Of a stretch of DNA of 64,000 nt, positions 1-12,066 are shown piece by piece; the stretch's first letter is position 1, and each line of letters opens with the position of its first letter. The translations under genes were made by a program, and so were the position numbers. The DNA lies in contig NC_060233.1 in the NCBI RefSeq assembly GCF_021155775.2, forward strand, positions 29,119,456-29,183,455, given 5' to 3'. The DNA is from Neodiprion pinetum. Its lineage: Eukaryota > Arthropoda > Insecta > Hymenoptera > Diprionidae. The notes below the pieces were generated by a model. That model searched no databases. It was not told where the DNA came from and worked only from the letters and a program-made list of their open reading frames with translations.

Positions 1-3000
1 TAAAGCACGCTATCGGAATAATTCTGGCAAATGCTCTTAACTGATAAGCTGTAAAGAGGACAGTTGTATCTTAACTCCTGGAATTTTAATTTCTTTTAGA
101 GATAGCGCGAGACACAAATAATATATGCATGGATTATATCGGTCCTAAATGCGCAAAATTTGCCATTTAAAAAACATCGAATCGAGGCTCCTGAGTGGGT
201 GAAAAACATTCGTATGCCAGTGCAGCTGAAAAGATTCAGAGATTGTGAAGTGATCGTAAATTTTCTCTTTTACTTTTCCTTGTACCAATCGACCAATACA
301 TGTTTCAAGAATATATCAGACGTTATCCGTGTAAAGTTCTAAGCTAAATATTAATCAAACACTGTTATTGCCGTTAAGAAAATAGCCGTTATTATCAAAA
401 CCTCATGCAACATCGTATTCTTTGTCAATAAAACGAAATTATTTATTCATTTATTCAATTTATTTACTTCTACCGTCGTCTTCGACTGGTTCTAGAGTCT
501 GCGAACGTTGCTGTCGCGTAACTCCAGGTTCAGTGTAAACCGGAAATGAAATTTGAATGGAAAATTACAGGATCAATCGGGCGTCGTGCGAACCGGTCCG
601 TTAAACCCACTTGTGCAAATCTCATACGTCTTCTATTGATGTAAAAATATACAATACGTGAAAATTACGAATTTCATTTTCCAAGTATAATAATTGAAAA
701 CTCGCAATAAATTTTCAACCACGTTACCGGTCCATCATCCTAGTTGCGTGATGTTATGCAATATTCTCAACGCACTTTTACATACTTTGAATCGAAATAT
801 TTCACGTAGATTTAATACTCGGCAGCTATTTATAACGTTAGTACAGCAATAAAAAATAACATCAAATTAATGTATCTGCAGGCAAGCGTATAGGAATGCC
901 TATCCACCATTCAATGAGAATTCCGATAATATGGAGGAGGAACAGACGCGCGTCTGGGGATATAATTATTTAGCAAAAAATCATTACGTAAGACGAATTC
1001 ACCCGGAAGCGTAAGATGTAGACGTATACGTGTGTAGGGACATGAAATGCTTCGGTCACATTTAATTTCGTAGATCCTAAATCTAATTTAAGTTATCGTT
1101 ATAATTCGTCAATTTTTCTAACTTGATCAATGCGACTCGTAAGCATGCGCAAGTCACTCAAATTTAACTGAGAACAATTTCGGTTGAAAATTAGTTCAAA
1201 CCGTGACTCCGTTGACGAATTTAAATTCATGCCAATAAATAATTGTACATACGAGAGAAAAAGGTGTGCGATTGAAGATACGGTAGAAAAATCCGTCCAC
1301 AACCGAGAAGGAATAATTCTTTAGTTTTCCCCTCATCTCCGAAACAAAGAATAATAATCTGTTTACGTATTACTCGACGATATGAGCGTAGCGAGCGAAT
1401 TTAGCATTCCGATCACGACATATTTATACCGATTTACGAACGACGAGAAACTCCAAGGTTGGTTTACGCGCCGTTGACGAGCGGCTGTATCGGCGTCGTG
1501 ACTTCCGCTTACTGAACATGTCGCGATGTCGGCTCGAACAGCGAGAATCCTCCTTTACTCTTAAGGCTTTTTCAGTAATAGGGACAGGTTTTAATCCCGC
1601 GGTTGTTTCCATGTTTCTGATCTGAGTCAGGAGCAGTTTTCCCAGAAAAATCATGCGTACGGATCACGCGTATGAGTTGTTTTCCAAACAAATAGACTCA
1701 CTCAATCTTTCAGGCCAAATTTGCGCGTTTCAACGTAAGAGGCAAGGAAACATTGGTTTTCTCTTTATTTCCTTGTTTTCCAGCACTGCTCCTCTTTATC
1801 TCGATTAACGCGATAACAATAGCGCTCATATCTTCTTCTTGCAAGCAAAAATAATATACTTCTCTTGCTCTTCTTGTAATACGTGAAAAAATGAATGAAT
1901 ACAGTTTAAATTTCGACGGTTTTACCGTTCTTTCGTAGCACAATTCGGGAAAGTTACTAATATAGGGAGAAAAAGTGTGTTGCGTTCGCTCAGTCGGTAA
2001 GGGTAGGAGTACCAGACACCCTTAAGAGATGAATTATACGTGTCTCGTATCTAGAAACTGGCAACGAATGACGGAAACTCAAAATAAATCAGCGAACGTT
2101 CAATCCGATCTACATTCGATCGATCGTGAGAAATAATGAACGCTCAGTCAGCCTCTCTCAGGTTCCTTTGTGGCCATCCTCCGGAGAGAAACCTTGCCTC
2201 GTGAATCACTGATTGCGAGCCAAGCTTGGCGGTGAAGCCGAGAACGCCGCACGCAGCCTGCGATTACAAATTGATGATTAAGCGACAAATGTTGGATTCT
2301 TGTTCATGCGACATTCGATCGGTTATTGTGCAATCGGTCCGAAGCATACCGGACGATACGAACATGGGCGGGCTAATTGCCTACTACTGTTTTCAGGAAG
2401 AGTCGTCGCAGATTCCCTGTAGACTTTGCCTGGCTTGGGCCTCGCTTCCATGCGAACAGCTATGGAATTATTCATGGATGTGGAAATGCTCCGCCGATGG
2501 GCGCTAAAGTCCGCGTTGTAAGAGAAGTGAATCTCGCTACTTGGTTAGCAGCCTTTTTCTTAAATCTCGTTTTCAGTAACGAGACTCTTTCGCTTGTAAC
2601 AAATATTCGTATTTTTTTTTTCTCATTTCACTTTGAAAAAAAATAAATTGTGAAAAAATTAAAACGTCTTTCGTTCCAGTGTGGATCTGAACTAACATAG
2701 TCAACGTTTTGTACCTACATTGAGAAAAATATTTAGTTCCAATGACTCTTTCCCAACTGGTTGGTCACTTTAGTCAGATTCCGCGACAACTGTGTAACGT
2801 ATTTGGATCAACTAGGTATCATCTGTATTATTACCTTGCTTAATCGCGTAAACTATGGTACAAGAGCAGTTTGGTATATTTTTTTACAGATGAATTTTCA
2901 CGTGGGCATTCTTTCAGTCAGCTATCTAATTCTAGTTGCTACTACTTGTAATGCCTCTAATTATAATCGTCTCTGACGATGAGCTTAAACGACGAACTTT

Positions 3001-3273
3001 GTTTGGTTAATGCTGTCATATTTTATCTTGTAGAAAAATGTGAGTAAAGTTGGATCAACGGTGTCAACGGTAACGACGACTGAATGCATGGAAAACATAC
3101 ATACGATTATCCACAAAAAAAAAATAGCTGACTAAACTGCTCGGAATGGTAAAATCAGTTGTAGAGAATAGTGAAGTCACCGATTTTCACAGTTCAAATT
3201 CCTACTATATATTTGAATAGTCAGATACCCGAAATTCCTTCTATCATCGCGTCTCAAATACCTTCGCAAAATT

Positions 3274-3274
<1 letters not shown>

Positions 3275-3305
<31 letters not shown>
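3275..3305. repeat. CT dinucleotide microsatellite
   Basis: A near-perfect run of about 15 CT units. The short open frames crossing it on both strands owe their Leu-Ser or Arg-Glu runs to the repeat and are not genes. Confidence 0.9.
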
Positions 3306-3308
<3 letters not shown>

Positions 3309-5208
3309 TTATTAATTAAATGCACAATGAAAATACCCATTTTGAGTATAACTGGGTCGAATAATCCCCCCAAACGATCACTCAAATATTTGTGCTGTTT
3401 AATTCGGATGCAAGCAATCGTTGAACGTTTCGTGGCAACGCGCATCTACCCGTACAGATTTCATTCGCACAATCATATTACACATTAGAACACATGTGTA
3501 CTCGGTGCAGAATTTCTCGCAATAAATCCCGCTCTATTTGCCAAGATCAAAATTAAATAAACCGAAAAATGCACGTGCACAGATAGCGGTAAAATCAGGT
3601 CACACACCTATAACACCTACATTCTGTGTTTATGGTATCATTTAGCATAGAATCGAAGTTACAAACATTGTTTAAATCATTTCGGTACATATATGCATAT
3701 TATTACATATCAACTTCACGACGTTTGCTGCACCCACGCGACCAAGGAAATATTTGTCTATCGTTAGACGAATATGCGACTGCGGATGGTTGTCGTCTCC
3801 TTTTTAAATTGTACAAATTTTGTCGAATATTTCACTTAGGCAACGGATGCAAATGTTCCTAACAGCTCAGAAGTCCGCCCGCGAATTTATATGCCATACG
3901 ATATACGTTATACGCTCGTTTACTCGCCCCGCGTATATTATGCCTTATACTTGCGGCATTGAACTTGCAAATACACAATATAGCTGAGTCAGTAAGTTGC
4001 TACTTATAACCACTGACATAAATACACGTCATTTATATAGGCGGTGACCCCTTTTGTTAACTTCAATAAATTTTACCTCGCATAGGAACGCGAGTAATTA
4101 AGCATACAAAAAATCTCCAACGGTCTCATAAATATAAAACGGGACGGGTGTTTAATTAAAGGGAATTTTATACGTCATTAGTACGAACCTGCGAATCTTC
4201 GGATGCTTTGCGTATACGATATAATATATACCTATATACTCGATCGTGCCGAGAATTGCCAATGATTTTTGACACTTTTTTTTTTTCTTTTTTTTTTTTG
4301 TTCCTCATTCCCAGTGCAGTGGGTGGACGTTAAATCGTAATTATGTCGGATCGGGCGTCTACGAATGACGCTAAGCCGCATATAATATGGAATATATTAC
4401 TTGGACAAACCTGATTCGCATAAATTGCATAAATTTCGGGAGTTCGTTGTCCTTCGGCGGACGCACCTACGCCGGAAGTCCGCGAAAGGATCGCACGCGC
4501 GAAATTCTACGGTCGTGTAATCAGATTGGCGGGATATCCGAAGACGGTTTACACGCGGGGAATTAGAACTAATTACGAACGACACTATACAGTTAACTTA
4601 CAGTCATTCGACTGCTAGCTTGGGGGCTCACCGCTATAATTGCTTTCACGCTTGACAAACCGCTAATAATTACATCAGTGCGAATAAACGACGAAAACGG
4701 TAAGTCCACCACCATGAATATTCTCGCAAGTGAAGAGGATCTAGTCATTGCTGTTGAAGAAAAAAAGAGAAAAAACAAACCGAAAAAATCGAATATCTCG
4801 GAAACACGAGAGCAGAAAACATTCATCCAAGAGTTGTGAGAAAATTTAAACAAACGTAAATGCTATTCTACGAAAATTTCAAAACGTAAAATTACGCCGA
4901 ACTTGGATTTTTGAAAGTTACATTTATTACGAAACAATACGAAGAAATAAAGTCCGATCACTGTTTCGCAGCAGAGAATTGGATAATTACTGTTTCCTTG
5001 AAAATGTATTTACAGAATTTGTCTTTCTGGAAATTCGAACAGCTCATCAAGGCGAGAGTAAGAGATAAAACTGCAAGGAAAAAACGGGAGGCATCGGGTT
5101 ATTCGATAAAATATACTTCGTGAAATGAAGAATTTACTGTAGAATCGTTATGCAGAGTAAAATCGGTTACATTTACGGTAAAAAATGTTGACATGTACAT
5201 TTTATGTA

Positions 5209-5232
5209 TTTTTTTTTTTTTTTTTTTTTTTT
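5209..5232. repeat. 24-base poly(T), reading as poly(A) on the minus strand
   Basis: An uninterrupted T run. On the minus strand it is a poly(A) tract starting 88 bases after the stop codon of the single-exon gene at 5321-5665. It may be a chance homopolymer or the remnant of a retroposed poly(A) tail. Confidence 0.8.
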
Positions 5233-5320
5233 ACCAAAAACCCCGAGTTCCCCCACTTTTCCTGCAGTTTTCAGTAAAATCTGCTCTTTTTTTTTCTCCA
5301 CGCGAAAGACGGTCTAATTT

Positions 5321-5665
5321 TCATCCAAAAATAGAGTGAAACCTGGCGCTTGGAGTTCGTTTGTTTCTCCCTTTTCTCTCACCGTGTCGTTTCCACTGCT
5401 GAAACTTGTGGTAGAGCAGACAGGAACACATGCAGCAGACGCAGCTGAGGACCATCAGGGTGAGTACAACGCCGATCCATACATCGGCAAGAAACTGCTC
5501 GTATTCGGTCTCGCTCATTTCCCTCTGGCTCTCGAGCTCCTGGACGACTTCCGACACGACCTGAACCAAGGTCAGGTTTTCATCGAACGCGTCCTGGGCC
5601 GAAGAGCGACGATCTGCGTTCTCCATTACGAACCGAGTAACGTTGGTCCCACCGTGAACGGACAT
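5321..5665 (-). CDS. Small single-pass membrane protein, family unknown (114 aa)
   Basis: I do not recognise this protein. The frame is open from an in-frame TAA near position 5742, and the first ATG at 5665 gives 114 residues. Residues 1-60 are polar and acidic, with two possible N-glycosylation sites (N8-V-T and N30-L-T) and a likely amphipathic helix at about 33-58. Residues 62-85 form one strongly hydrophobic membrane segment carrying five cysteines (C75, C77, C78, C80, C82) near its inner end, which could be palmitoylated. The tail at 86-114 is highly basic. This predicts an extracellular or lumenal N-terminus and a cytosolic basic tail. Codon use is GC-rich compared with the AT-rich flanks, and the antisense strand is also open because of that bias. 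An upstream exon could splice in before the ATG, so the N-terminus is uncertain. It is a coding call by composition and topology, not by homology. Confidence 0.55.
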   Translation of the reverse strand: MSVHGGTNVTRFVMENADRRSSAQDAFDENLTLVQVVSEVVQELESQREMSETEYEQFLADVWIGVVLTLMVLSCVCCMCSCLLYHKFQQWKRHGERKGRNKRTPSARFHSIFG

Positions 5666-8600
5666 TATCACTTGCGTCCGAACGATATCTCGATCTCCGT
5701 AGCCTCGCTGATTTTCACGGTCAGGATCCAAAGTCGGTTAGCGCTTTCGAAAAGCTCGGATTTCCACTGCTTCCAGATGTTTTGTTTCAATTTAATACCC
5801 GAAAATTACGCTACTTCGGTGTGTTCACCTTTACTCAATCTTTGCATTATTATACCCGGATAATTGTTGCTCGTTCAAGTGTTCGGTGACACTGTGATCA
5901 TTGCTGGATCAGGGGTTTAACGCAGCTTATTCGTACAACGTATACACACGCCTACACATAAGTGCGCACCTTCGTTATGACAGTTGACAAACCGACGTCG
6001 TCGTCGTCGTCTTTCCCTGGGTTTATTTTCAAGCTATGACGGATCCCAATCGGATCGCCTCTGCGTTTTACTTTTAATACTTTGTTGTTGTTGTTGTTGT
6101 TGTTGTTATTATCGTTGTCATTGTTCTTATTAATATTAACTTCGCGCGCCGGTTTGCACTAATGATTTCAATTTTTAAACGTGATAAGTATTCTGCTGAA
6201 TTTATATACAACGCGTCGAGCAGTAAGCGCGCAAATGACTGGAGATATTGACAATTGTCAAAACTTTCGGTATCACTTCAACTATCTTCGAATACCAGTG
6301 TGTATTAATAACTGGAATTGCAGCTCGGCACTTTTGACACGTAGAAATATTCGTTTGAATAAAATTATCGTTTATAGTAGACTTCGGACAATAAGCGAGA
6401 TTTTTACTACTTGTAGATAAATACATTCACGTCGTCAATCCACTTGCACAATTTTTCCAACCAGAAAAATACCTTCCCGGTAAGAAAGGGGAGCAAAAAT
6501 ATATGGGAAATTTGAACAGCTACTTTGGTACTTTGGCACTTTGATTTTCAATCCTCGTATTTAACGTATATTTCCGCTTATCTCGTTGCCCGCAGTTTCT
6601 TCCCATAATATTAGTCACCGATATACGTATACGCAATGTGATTTCGGAATTCGGAGAGGCGTTGCGCTCGATTCCACCCTGCGCATCGTTATCCGGGATA
6701 CCGAATGTTATTTAAAAACTTGCCCGTCGGTCTATACGCGATACTTTTTAACGCCTGACCACGATACCCTGACGGCTCGAGTCTCGCCGCGATTCTGAGC
6801 TTCGCGGGCTCGAGGCTCGCTCTGATATACGTACAAGGTGGATAATTGCGGCTGACACGCCGACTACGACCTACACATGCGGCGTTACGCTTGAATACGT
6901 GGATGCTCGGTAAATAGTGGATTGCGGCCTCTTTGGAGACTTCGGAGGTACAATCATCGGCTGCGAGACGTATTTCGACAGTGGCGCGGAAAACGATGAC
7001 GATTTCCAATTTTTTACTAATCGGTATAATTCTGTGGCTCGATGCGGTTGAAGAAATTTTGACGACGTTCTTTGCAAGCGAATTCGCGATCTTCAATCTA
7101 GTTTCTGTTTGGAGCACGCTTTGAGTAAATACATTTTTTCGGAATTTCAAATTTTTTATAACAGTCACGAAGTACGAAGTACGTGCTTCGGTATGTAACG
7201 TGTACATCGACACGGTGGGTGTTGATCGTTAATTTTTTACAACAACTTTATTTCACTCGTTCACAGTATTACGTGCATAACTAATCAACATTTACAAAAC
7301 GTGTTCGGTGATTCAAAGGCGATCGACGTATTTAGCTCTTTCTAAATCCTCCGCTAACGATCTTTCACCTTGTTATAGTACAGTGTCGAATCTCGAATCG
7401 GCCGGTATTACATTAAATCACACCTATGTAATTATTGCGATTCAAATCCGTTTGGCAAAAATCAATTCCTTCCTACACACGTCCGTGAATTCGATCATTG
7501 ACGCTTCGCAAATATCGTCGTTGAAGACCTTTCTCTCTGTCTGGTGAATTTCCATATCACGCTTGTCGTGACCGCTGATTCCGCATCATTGCTCCGCGGC
7601 GAAACACTGATCTCGCAATTGCGAGTCGAGATCAGAAGCCAAACAGTCAACGATGAGACTGTCGGTAAAATAAATCGAGCTTTCTGATCTGGAGAGAATT
7701 TTTTACTACATTCGTATTTATGTTTTACACGAAGTTGCAATATTTCGTTCAAAAACATCACGTAAGGCGTGAAATTTATTGCACGTTTGTGTTATCCACT
7801 CGGAACTTGCAGATAGCGCGACACTATTTCACCTGTCATTTTTTTTTTATTTATTTATTTTTTTTTTTGCCACCGCGAATATGGGTATACAATACATAAT
7901 GACATTTACTTCCGGTATCGGACTGTATGTAGCGCACTATTCAAACTAGGCAGCTAAACGAATAATTTATACGAATATAGCTACACGTTTTCCAAAGTAG
8001 TAGACAATAATGTGTTTTAAATAGAGCTGAAAAATGTTAATCGACTCTGACAATCGGAATAACTTCAAATGGGAGCTGTAAAGTTGATAATTTAGAAACT
8101 AAACTTTTTTTCCTCGATTTTTTTCGCAACATTCAACGAATTGACCGTGAAATTCTCATGCTTGTAAGTTTGTTCGCTTAGACGAAATAAATATACAGAA
8201 AATGTTTAATATCAATCACCTCCAGTCTCAAACAAATTGAAAAGAAGGCTAATGTGAGTTGGTGTAGGTGATTATAAATCAAGTGTCTATCGAGTCGCCT
8301 AAATTAAAGTATCCATCCGAAAATTCAAGAGCTGTTTCTTGACTTTTTGCCACGATGTAATTAAAGTTTCATTTTATCTAAATAGGTTTGTGAATAGGAG
8401 TTATTTCAATTTTCAGGTTGTCGCGGACGTTCACAAAGTGGATCACACGTACAATCATTGCGTATTGCGAAATTATGAAGTGTAATTACAAGAGACGGCA
8501 AAAACGCTCATCGCTCACAAATTACTATCGGATAATAGGTGAGCTAGTTTACGTAAGCGCGTAGACAACGACATGTTATAAAATGTAAGAACGGGCGTAC

Positions 8601-11600
8601 AAATTGCAAGCTAACGCAATTTACCTGAATTATTCTATCGGCCACAACGCGAAATGAAGAACATTGAAAAAATTAATTTTTTTCTAGACTTTCGCCCGTG
8701 ATCTATTAACCGATGACTACTCATAATCAACGGTGTATGTGTTATTAATTGTCAAATGTCGTCAAATCTAAAACTGCATTCGGATTGTCGTTGGTACAAT
8801 GTTGTTGATATCATATTAACCAGAAGATGTAAAGTTTGTCAGAAAAAATGAATCGATTATGCTGTATAGCGTAAAATTCTGTAATTTAAACCAATATTCC
8901 ATCCCGTGGAAATGAAAAATAGTCTATCAGTCAAGTCATAAATAATCTGCAGTACCAATCCAAGGGACTATCATGCAATGATTTTTTTAAGTGCATGCTG
9001 GCATAAGAACATGTGTAATGCACATACCCGTACGCATATCAGATGACACTATTCGTATCTTTGTTGTTACCATCAATCGGAAATTCTAAGATCATTATAA
9101 GCAATTTTCCCAGTGGTTTTTGCTGTTCAAACGATGAGGTTGTTCAAACAACGTTTGATTGTTCTTATTTTTTAGTGTTTACGTCACAATTTACTGCAAC
9201 ATCTTTGATTTCACATAATTTAGAATAAGAAATTAATGATAAGGCAAAAAAACCTAATCCCTCAGTGGACCAGGGCTGACCTTGTGCATTCTTTCGTGTA
9301 TGGGATAATCTACCAACTTTCGCCCAATCGTATCGAATTAAACAAAAACCCATTTTCATTCAACTTTAAAAACTTTTGGATGTACACCAAAGTGACTACT
9401 GTTACACATAACGAAAAATGTTCAATTCATTTCAGGGGTTTCGCACTTACGTATGGCCTGAGCGTGTAAAAAATCGCGTTTCGTTCTGCAGTTCCTGCGG
9501 ATATAACTTGACTCTGAAAAAGCGAAAAAGGAACCTCGAATTAATTTAGCAAATTGGATTTTCAGTTCGCAGATAAATTATTACAGTAGTCTAGTTCTAT
9601 ATTTATTCGCCGCATGTTACTCGATGACAAAAATTAGCTGAATTATCAAACAATAATTAAAATATGTTTTCTTACCTCCTCCGGGTTGCTCCACCCTTTA
9701 CATGCAGTAGTTCTCGTAGCATTTCCGGTTGTATGGAGCAATGGTGATAAACTTGTCACACTGCAACAAGAACATAGTAAAATATTACTTGCACAATGTA
9801 TTTGGATCACATTTCAAGTCACTACAGACCGTTGTGTCAAAATAAGTTACTTGCATGATATTTCAGTGGTTCCTGATTTATTTATAAATGAACTGCAGAA
9901 ATTAATTAATACTAGAAGGCTAAGAAAATAAGCACAGATATTGAATAAATGCATAAAATTAGTGAGCAGCTAAAATCATTTACGATGAAAAAGGACATGG
10001 TAATTAAAAATCATATCGAATATGTACCTTTCAGTTTTAATCACTGCATATCGTGTGATTTAATTTTTAGTTTGTTGTCAGAGATAGATTGATTGGGTCA
10101 CGTCCTTCGGATCATCGCTGCATGTGGTTAATAGTGCTGCAATAGAGTATACCCCTGTGAACAGGCAAGAAATATCAACATTTTATTAGTATTTGTTTTG
10201 CAAAATTAATATATAATACGTCGAAAAATTACTCTGTTTTTTGTAAATATAATGAAGGATCGAATACCAATCAATTTCAACTAACTGGCAAATTTCTCAA
10301 ATTAAAACAAGCCCAAAAGTATAACCAAGAATGATCTCAAATGTGTACCTGTTTCCTAGTCTTTCACAAAATTGCGGCTTGTTCACCATCTGCATTTGTT
10401 TTCCAACATCGTATTACCGGAGTCACCTTGATGCGGATACTCGTTCATTCTCGCAGCAGTTCAATTCTGTAATTAGGTGAAAAATGATAACAAAGCCGAT
10501 TCTTCCTACTTTCAAATGCGACCTGGAACATTTCTCTACCCCCTTTTTGGCTGAGATATCTAACTTTTTGATACTTATCGAAAATTCGAAGCGATCCCGA
10601 ATTTCCGAACTAATTTCGCTAAAAGCTGAAGCTGTACAAAAGGATGAAAATTTGATACACGAAACTCACCTTCGATGTCGTAGGCTGTTTTTATTTCGGT
10701 AACTCGGTTCTTTTATGGGCTATACGTTGCATGCAATACCTACACTGATCGAACAAGATTGCACAGCCTTTTTTTTTTACCATAAGGTTATGTCCCGCAT
10801 AGTCAAAGTCTGTATCTACATACATAGCGATCTGAATTCTCGACATACGGCTTGCGTAGCTTCACTACGGCTGCTCGGAAGCGACTGACACCGCACTGCG
10901 CTCAGATACGGAAACTCCATGCGAGATGCGTAGAACGCGGTCAGATGTTTGAAAAATTGCCGTTTCACGTGGCGTCAGGCGTCAATTGAAATTTTCTGGC
11001 GACTTCCAGGCGAATAAAATACGTCGACCGAAGATGGATTCTGACATTCCTAAGAGTCCAATTAGTGGAAAGAGTCCTGAAAAAACGAGCCTGAGACCAA
11101 AAGTTTCCGAGCTCCGAAAATAGCAAACAAAGGAAGGTTAACCCTTTGCAATTTTTTGATCGAAAATTGACCGATTTTGAGAACTACTTGAATCAATTCT
11201 CTGATGCAGCATATCGACGTAATTTTGCGAGAGGAATCGACTGCGCGTAGTCCGAATACATTATCATCTACTTCGTTATGCTTCTTCATTTTCTTCATTT
11301 TTTCACACTTTCAATTAACAATCCTAGATTTTTAAATTCTTCGAAGAAAAATGTAATTGAGATCCGCTGATCTAACCACGTCGGTTTCGACGCGAATTCG
11401 AATCGAATAAACTTGAACACAAACGCATTCTTAATTTAGACAGAAACTGTACCAATTTCGTTTTAAATTACTTCGACGCGTAGGAAATATATTACAATCA
11501 ATGTTAAAATAAGTTAAAACGTTATCATTAGATTTGAGGTTACCGAATGCCATGTTATTAGAGAAGCAAAGTTGTTATATCAAAATTTTTGGTGTTTTTT

Positions 11601-12066
11601 CAATTCCGAATGCGACGAATATAGCTGAATCGAGGCCAACTACTCGATTCGTTTGAATTTTTGATCGGGCAATAAGTCGGGTAGAAAAATAACAGCAATA
11701 GTAGCGTTTCAGGCAGTTTGAGGCGTTGAATTTACACAATTCATCAATATTTCATCACGAATCACGATATTAAACAATTGAAAATACGGTGATGAGGGTC
11801 AGCAGCGCTACTAACGGATGCGCGATCAACTAAATTACCGAAGTAGCGTTGCAATCGCTTACGGAGATTGCTTGAAGCTTGAAAATAATGAAAGGGCGAT
11901 AGATGGGTTTGTGAAGAAAAAGAAAAGAGCGAGAGGGGAAGGACATGAAATATGGCGGATGTTTTGTTTGTGTGCACTCGGGATGTATTGCCGCTAAAAT
12001 AGCAATGTTTACACGTTTATATTTAACGTGGTGCGAGTGAATGCGAAAGGTGTACAACAATAGAAA
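5666..12066. other. Intergenic region upstream of msl-2
   Basis: No supported gene. Visible are a GTC trinucleotide run near 5995-6013, a TTG run at 6081-6108, and homopolymer T tracts near 7841-7869. The block at about 6640-7130 is CpG-rich and open for 174 codons on the minus strand, without any recognisable domain. At 9670-9680 there is a good minus-strand splice-donor match, and scattered splice-like motifs occur between 9.4 and 10.5 kb. These could belong to a non-coding transcript, but no coding frame accompanies them. GC content rises around 10.85-10.99 kb, about 1 kb upstream of msl-2. Confidence 0.5.
6081..6108. repeat. TTG trinucleotide microsatellite
   Basis: About nine tandem TTG units, followed by an imperfect tail of related triplets. 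It is non-coding in the model given here. Confidence 0.85.

Larger units (their letters stand above)
1..5320. other. Intergenic region without a supported gene
   Basis: No open frame here shows a recognisable domain, and the longest frames (about 60-105 codons) look random. Visible features are a CT microsatellite near 3275-3305, T-rich runs near 4277-4300, and a 24-base T run at 5209-5232 just downstream of the small minus-strand gene. The stretch at about 2150-2520 is richer in GC than its surroundings and could hold an untranslated exon or regulatory element, but nothing in it decides the matter. Confidence 0.5.

Noticed and set aside
5336..5863. 175-codon open frame on the plus strand opposite the small membrane gene
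   Set aside because: It is the antisense shadow of a GC-biased coding exon. It has no coherent domain, while the minus frame has clear membrane topology.
6689..7213. 174-codon minus-strand frame in the msl-2 upstream region
   Set aside because: Composition looks random and there is no domain, signal or splice support. The CpG-rich context lowers stop frequency.
9476..10500. Cluster of minus-strand splice-like motifs upstream of msl-2
   Set aside because: One donor match is good, but no coding frame or paired acceptor forms a convincing gene. It could be a non-coding transcript and needs RNA evidence.
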